In this document: one piece after another, positions 19,419 through 25,482 of the stretch
Layout: each line of letters opens with the position of its first letter
How positions within the stretch are numbered: position 1 is the first letter of the stretch
Origin: Tilletiaria anomala UBC 951
Lineage: Eukaryota; Basidiomycota; Exobasidiomycetes; Georgefischeriales; Tilletiariaceae
Reading direction: 5' to 3'
Length of the DNA stretch: 25,482 nucleotides
NCBI RefSeq assembly: GCF_000711695.1
Contig: NW_013546856.1
Span: 1-25,482 of the forward strand
The notes under the pieces: model-generated
Told to the model about the DNA's origin: nothing
The model's input: only the letters and a program-made list of their open reading frames with translations
The model's database searches: none
Made by a program: the position numbers and the translations under genes

Positions 19419-20530
19419 TTACGCCTTGAGGACGTAGCGCTTGTTCTGGAAGTGTACCTGCTTCTTGTGTTCCCTGACAGTGACTGCATTCTTCTCGTCC
19501 TGCAGAAAGCAAATGAGCCTTTTGTTAGCAAGGAATTCTCAATATGAAGGGTAGCAAGTTGACAAGCCGCCTTCGGAAACGTCGCAAAAGGCTTCCATAT
19601 ACAGCAAAAGCTTGAGTTCGTCTCTTCTTCGACGCTGCAAGTCTTCTAGAAGAATACCAGGATGTGCCGTGGGCAGCATGCGCTGATCTGTACTCAGCAT
19701 AGACAAGTGCTTGCCGCATGGCTGCCTCGACACCTCTGCTTCAAGGTTCTCTGTCCTTCTCCCGGCGACAAGTTAGAATACCTGCTTTTGCCCTGGCCGT
19801 GCTCAGCCTGGTACAATTCACCCAGCCAGTCCGCCCAACATCACGCCCACCATGATTCAGCGACCGTATTCACCTTGGTGAGAGCCCGTCGGAGCGCACG
19901 GGTCTTCTTTGCTCGGAGGTCAAGGGGCTGGTACTTCTTGCCCTTGTAGAACTCCCGCAAGTTGGCGCGCTGCTTCTGGTTCATGACAGTGAGAACCCGA
20001 GCAATGCTCTTGCGGACCGAGTTGATCCGGGTGAGCTTGCTCGAAGAGCCACCAGCGACCTTCTGCACCCGCAGCTTAAGGAGCTCCTCCTTGAGCTCCT
20101 CAAGCTGCTTGGTGAGGTCCTGCTTGGACCTGGATTGCAATTCGTATGCCTTGACCTTCGCCTGTGCAAAGAAAGCAAGCACAGCGTGTCAGCTCACGGG
20201 GAAGTATTCTTTTCCCGCAGGAATGAAAGTGTGCCAGTGCGGTGAATGGCTATTGAATATTGCATGCTGCAGACGAATGCTGCAGCGGCATGTCCGCCCA
20301 TCCGCAATCGTTCAATAATCTGGCAGCCTTCACAGAGCAGCTGCGCCTGCTCATTGGTTGCGCTGCTCCATCGAGTTGCCCGAGGTGATGTAGAGACCAC
20401 CAGATATAACCGAGCGGCTGCCACACTTGTCGGAGAGCTCCTTAGTGGGCCCTGTCCCTCGCACAATGCGCCCGTACAGCGCAAACAGACCGCCATCGCA
20501 GATCTACTTCCTGATCATGCTACTCACCAT
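19419..20530 (-). CDS. RPL35: 60S ribosomal protein L35 (uL29)
   Basis: Three exons on the minus strand: 20530-20528 (the ATG alone), 20161-19874, 19499-19419, giving 123 residues, the usual eukaryotic length. The protein starts [17 protein letters not shown] and holds the family core [17 protein letters not shown], then [19 protein letters not shown], and ends QNKRYVLKA. uL29 sits at the exit tunnel of the large ribosomal subunit and helps dock nascent-chain factors such as the signal recognition particle. The donor GTGAGT directly follows the ATG; the acceptor GCACAG precedes GCG AAG GTC. The introns (366 and 374 bases) are much longer than most others here. The gene is convergent with the CPSF6-like gene and lies downstream of INO80 on the same strand. 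Confidence 0.95.
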
Positions 20531-21132
20531 CTTGCCCTATGATCCCTCAAATTGTTGATAGGTGACGGTGAACGAGCATCCACAAAGGTATGAAGTCAAG
20601 CTTCTCACGATCCATTTTTGGCCATTGAAGCCTGTGCGGACTCACGCGAAGGCGGAGTGCGGCCCGCCCGCGTTGCAGCGTCTCACCAATTTCTCGTTTT
20701 GCTGCGGAAATATTCAGCCCAATTTCCTCGCTCACCATTTCACAATACTGCGCTTGTCCGCAGGGCAAGGCCGCGCGCGGCGCACAACCGCACGTGCATT
20801 CACCACGATATGCTTTCAGGTCACATCGAGTTTTCAGCCAAACAGCTGCCTGTGCCTGACCAGATGCGTCACACGCGTCAATGCAGGCAAGACGAGGAAA
20901 TCCCTTTCTGTCAGTGACGTTGCCCAAGCAGCTTCACAGCATTTGAGGCATAACCAGGCACACATGGTGACGAACGTACAACGTTACGACTCTTATGCCA
21001 GAAGGGCGAAATGTGTTCTCTGTGATGCGCGTGTCCAATGTTGGCCTATAGTACAAGACACATGCAATCCTTCGAAAGGGTCAATGCATGGAACGATGCG
21101 GAACGTGATGTTCTCTGTGATTGTTAGCAGAT
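20531..21132. other. RPL35 promoter and INO80 3' region
   Basis: About 600 bases lie between the stop of INO80 and the start of RPL35, both on the minus strand. They should hold the INO80 3' untranslated region and the RPL35 promoter. The plus-strand open frame at 20562-21218 runs into INO80 coding sequence on the other strand and has no family likeness, so it is left out. Confidence 0.5.
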
Positions 21133-24100
21133 CTACTCTTCAACGGTGGCCTCGACCCCGCCGAGCTCTTCAGCAGTCTTCTTGCGGTGAGACTTATCTC
21201 TACCCAATCGTGACTTGAGCGGCGGCTTGGGTGCATCAGAGACGATGCCGGCCGCTCCTTCCTCGACAGGTTTCGCCTTGCTCTTGCTTCGCTTCTTTGG
21301 CGCCGAGATTTCTCCACCCTCTCCACCCTCCTTTGTCTTTTTCTTCTTGCTCGGCTTGGCCCCGGCCAGACTCTCCGCTGCAGGCGCTTCATCTTCCATG
21401 CGTGGCGGCGGCTTGGCCCCAAAGAAGTCATCTTCGTCGTCTTCGAGTTCCCAGACGAGTGCAGACTGCGCTTTCGCAGCCTCCTCTGCCGCGACTGCAG
21501 CCGCCTTGTTGAGCTTGCGCTTCGCGTGCATTGCACGAGCGCTGTCTGCCTTGGCCTGGATCAGCTCTTGCTCCTCTGCCTGCTTGCGACGCAGCATGGA
21601 TTCAGCCAACTCATCGTCATCGAGCAAGAGAGACACGATCTCCTGCGGCCTGGCCATGCCCGTCTCCGAGTAAGCCTTGTTGCCGACGACGATATCCTGA
21701 ACCTCCTTCTTGTTCCGCGCAAGCTTAACGATACGTTCGTCGATGGTCCCCTTCGTGATCAAGCGGTAGACGGTGACCTGCTTGGTCTGGCCGAGACGAT
21801 GTGCGCGATCCATTGCCTGTGAGTCGTTGGACGGGTTCCAGTCGTGATCGTAGAAGATGACCGTGTCTGCTGCCGTGAGGTTGATGCCGAGGCCTCCGGC
21901 GCGTGTGGAGAGCAGGAAGATGAAAATTTCGGGCTTGGTCTGCCAGTCGGTGACCATGTCGCGACGATCGGAGATCTTAGAAGCACCGTCTAGTCTGAGG
22001 TATTTGTATTGCCGGTAGATCAAGTACTCCTCCATCAGGTCGATCATCTTGGTCATCTGGAAGTAGATGAGCACACGGTGTCCGCCGGCCCTGAGCTCGC
22101 GCAGGAGTGCATCGAGACGCGCAAGCTTGCTAGAGTCAACGATGAGTTTGTTCATCTGTGGGACCTGCATACCGGAAGCGGGCAGCTGGTCCTGTGAAGA
22201 AGCAGCAAGCAAGCCTCTGGGAGGAAGGGCAGGCAATGCAGCTTGCATCCCTTCAACTTCCTTGGGAATGTCCGCGCGCTGGCCCGGGAGACCGAACAAA
22301 GCGGCCGAGGCGAGTGGATCGGTGTGCAACGCCTCCTGGCGCATGGTAAAGGACCTGTCGCTGCACACCAGTTCGATAGGTGGTGCGACAGCCGGTCTGA
22401 CAAAGGCCCGCTTCGATGGAGGCGCAAGCACCGAGTGCGATTTGGCATCTTGTGCGATCTCGTCCATCGATGGCACTCCGAACTGTACGACCGGCTCGAC
22501 GATAGACGGTAGCGCCTTGCGCACGTATGCGAATGGCCGAATGGAGGCCGCGGCAAAGTCTTCATCGAAAAGCAGGGTGCCGTGCGCTCTGAGACGCTCC
22601 TCGCGATCCGTATCACGCAGCACGTTGATGAGCGTGCGGCCATGGAACGCTATTTCTGCGTCGGAAATGGGCAAATCCATGAGCGGCAGAGTGGAGAATG
22701 CTGACTGTGATTCCCCTAGGGATTGCAAAATGTGATGTGGGCGCCAGATATTGAAGAGGTTCTGCATGTAATGCGTGTCAAACCCGGCGCGCGAGCTGGC
22801 GCCTGGAACGGTGAGCATGCCGCTGTCCTGGTACATGAGCTTGGGGACCGCCATCTTGATCGGGTTGACAGTCGAGTAGGGGCAGAAGAGCGAGTCACCT
22901 TCGCGCGAAAGCGATCCAGACTGTGCGGACTCTGCAAATGCGAAGGGTGCTTCGACGTCTGCACGTTCGAATAGTTCAGGGTGGTTGCACACCTGGAAAG
23001 AAAGAGAGTTGAAAGAAGAGGATCAGCGAGATTCGAGCTGCGCTGCTTTGAACAGAGAGGCATACTCACCTTTCGGAATTGCATGACCAAGTTCATGAGT
23101 GACTTGAGGCCTGCCTCGTCCTGCATGTTGCTCGCTTTGTCCATGAGCTCGGCGATGGAGACATGCGATCGCAAGCCTCGGTACAGCGCTCGCTGCCTTG
23201 CACTCATGTCGCAGAAGAGGTCTATTTCAATCTGGAGAAAAGGCAAGCGGAAAGTGCCAGGTGTCAGTGCCAGCAAAAAGAAATCGCTGCCCGCCTATCT
23301 GCGTGGTTCCTTGCTCGCAGGCAGGCAGCCATGTATCGCGCGGGGTAAAGAGCTCACCTTCTCGCCCAGCTCGTTCTGGACATTCTTCTTGATGCGGCGC
23401 AACATGAAAGGCTTAAGAATCATGTGCAGACGGCGAAGCTGGTGCTCATTGAGGGTGCCCTTGTTCTCGGCATGGCTCTCGATGTCCTTGGAGAACCACT
23501 CGCTGAACTCGTCGTGCGAGTCGAACAAACTGGGCATTATAAAGTGCAGAAGAGCCCAAAGCTCCTGCATCGAGTTCTGCACCGGTGTGCCGGTCAGCAG
23601 CAGGCGGTTGCGGCAGTTGAAGCCGAGCAGGGTCTTCCAGCGCGTGCTGCTGGACGACTTGATCGCCTGCGCCTCGTCAAGGATCATGTACTGCCACTTG
23701 ACGCGCTGGAAGTACTTTTCGTCCGAGACAACGAGCTGGTAGCTCGTGACGAGCACATGGAACGGCGCGTCACGGTTATACGCCATCTGCTTCTTGTTCC
23801 AGAACTTGCGCAGCACCGCACGATCCTTGACATTGCCCCAGTACGGCAGAGCCTTGAGCGAGGGGACAAAGCGCGAGATCTCCTGCTGCCAGTTGTGCAG
23901 CGTCGAGGCGGGCGCGATAACGAGGAAGGGCCCCCAAATGTCGTGCACCTCGGCGAGGTAGGCCATCAGCGAGATGCTCTGCACCGTCTTGCCGAGGCCC
24001 ATCTCGTCTGCGAGAATGCCGTTGATGCCTTGCTCGTACAGGTTGGCGAGCCAGTTGAGGCCCTTGAGCTGGTACTCTTTGAGCTGGCATGTGAGCATCT

Positions 24101-25482
24101 TGGGCTGCTTGAGATCCATGGCGCCCATGGACGTCGGGTTGAGGAAGTTCATGTCGTCCGAATCGAACGCCTTGCCTAGGTCCTTCTCGGCGATGCGCTT
24201 TCCGTCGGCCGCAGCTTCCTCATCGGCCGCGGCATGAGCAGCAGCGGCGGCTTCGTTGCGGCGCCTCTCCTCTGCAGCGTTCTGATCGAACGCGACGGCC
24301 TTACGACGAGCGGCGTTGACGGCCTCCTCTGCGTTGCGCATCGCGTGTGCGCGCAGATTGGTCTCGTCTTCATCGTCAAAGTCGATTTCCTTGAGGTTGC
24401 TCTGCGCGTCGACTTGCGGCACGTCGCCGGATGCCGCGGCGGGGTTGATGATCTTTGCGCTGCCGGAAGTCTCGTCGGTCTCCTCGGCCTCGTCGGTCTT
24501 GAGCTTGCTGCCGACAAAGTGGCTGTACAGCTCGGTCTGCGTGATGAGGAAGTTGAGCTTGCGCGCCTGGCGCTTGGCCTCGCGCATCTCCTCCTCCTTC
24601 TTGGCGCGCTCGACCGCCTCCTTCTCCGCCTTTTTTCGCAACTCGCGCTCCTCCTTTTCGTTGCGGCGCCAAAAGACGAGCATCTCGCGCATGATCTTGC
24701 GCGCGCGCAGTTGCACGTCCTTGACTGTCTTGGTATTGCGCGTGACAGCGCGGCGCGCTTCGCGCTGCACGACCTGCGAGATGCGCCGCCAGTACGTCGC
24801 CTTGTTCGTATAGCTCATCTGCACCGTGCGACTGACCTTGGGGATCTCTTTCTTGGCAATCATCGTCCAGATCTTGCGGTGCGCCTCCTCGAGCGCCTTG
24901 GCGCGTCGCTCGTCGATGACGACGTACCCGCTCTCGGTGTAGTCTATGCCGGTGCGGTCGTCCATGTCGGGCGACGGCATGCGCGAGCCGCCAGCCAGCG
25001 AGTCGATATCCACAGCGGCAGCGACAGACGTCTCTGCATCGCCATTGGCGAGCGGCATGTCGTCGTCGTCTTCCTCATCGCCGTCCTCTTCGCGCTCGGC
25101 CTTGACCGCGACGGCAGCGTTAGCAGCAGCCGCGGCTCCTGCATCAGCAACAGAAGTCAGGGCCCTCTTCTTCTGTCCTTTCCTACTCTTGCGCTGCCCG
25201 GTGACGCGAGCCGCCTCGGGAGGTAGGTAGCGCGCCGCAAGTGGCATTTCGTCCTCCGTCTCTTCGTCCTCGTCCGCCTCCACGTCCGCGTGTTGGTGTC
25301 CCTGCAGCAGCAGCAGCTGCTGCTGCTTCTGCTTAGACGACTTCTTGCTGCCGCTGCTGGTGAGTGTGCCGAGGAGCTCGTCCTCAATCGCCTTTTCGCG
25401 GCGCTCCCGCTGCTTGCGCGCCTCGACGTCGGAGCGCGCGCGCTGGCGGTCACGTTCGCGCTGGCGGTCGCGCAGCGCCTCG
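21133..25482 (-). CDS. INO80: INO80 chromatin-remodelling ATPase, N-terminus beyond the window
   Basis: Three exons: 25482-23358 (partial), 23231-23070, 22992-21133. The open frame runs off the right edge (first visible residues [14 protein letters not shown]), so the start is not seen. In order: a charged linker; a DBINO domain (about 24960-24500, [20 protein letters not shown], then [20 protein letters not shown]); the SNF2 ATPase lobe with Walker [11 protein letters not shown] (24014-23985) and DEAQ box (23678-23667); then [18 protein letters not shown]. An insertion of about 280 residues follows before the second lobe. That lobe carries [27 protein letters not shown] and MDRAHRLGQ. The split ATPase and DBINO domain mark INO80 rather than SWR1 or SNF2. 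The insertion binds the Rvb1/Rvb2 ring in known complexes. INO80 slides nucleosomes and exchanges H2A.Z in transcription and DNA repair. The C-terminus ends in Lys/Glu-rich, nuclear-signal-like sequence. Confidence 0.95.

Noticed and set aside
20562-21218. 218-residue plus-strand open frame between RPL35 and INO80
   Set aside because: It overlaps INO80 coding sequence on the opposite strand, has no recognisable domain and an irregular composition; it is best read as promoter and antisense sequence.
24234-25226. 330-residue plus-strand open frame rich in Leu and Val
   Set aside because: It is the antisense of the charged N-terminal part of INO80; the DBINO domain on the other strand is clear.

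Overview
The window looks like nuclear DNA from a filamentous or dimorphic basidiomycete, most likely Ustilaginomycotina. This rests on many short introns (mostly 59-140 nt) with GTRNGT-like donors, fungal-type protein families, and metazoan-like RNA-processing factors that budding yeast lacks. The species cannot be named from sequence alone. I saw no viral, transposon, CRISPR or other mobile element, no convincing tRNA or rRNA, and no clearly new multi-gene system. The window is ordinary conserved euchromatin with some uncertain spots.

Layout, left to right. (1) 328-2817 (+) is an eight-exon PTM1/GPR107-type Golgi seven-helix membrane protein. (2) 3258-3765 (-) is a possible two-exon gene for a 115-residue protein of unknown function. 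(3) 4357-6941 (+) is a five-exon U2SURP/SR140-type splicing factor with RRM, SURP and CID domains. (4) 7552-9737 (-) is a five-exon sugar transporter of the major facilitator superfamily, convergent with U2SURP. (5) 9738-12136 holds no gene I can support. (6) 12137-15922 (-) is a 1261-residue, single-pass, serine-rich protein I do not recognise, perhaps with an intron just before its true start. (7) 15923-17682 is a gene-poor divergent promoter region. (8) 17683-19153 (+) is a CPSF6-like (CFIm68) RRM/RGG protein in four exons. (9) 19419-20530 (-) is ribosomal protein L35 (uL29), with an intron directly after the ATG. (10) 21133 to the right edge (-) is the INO80 chromatin-remodelling ATPase, cut by the window at its N-terminal side.

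Three genes serve RNA-level gene expression: U2SURP at the U2 snRNP, the CPSF6-like protein in 3'-end processing, and RPL35 in the ribosome. INO80 acts on nucleosomes. They share no operon-like arrangement and alternate in strand, so neighbourhood says little about function. All exon joins were read by eye from GT-AG signals, reading frame and family conservation; none is backed by transcript data.
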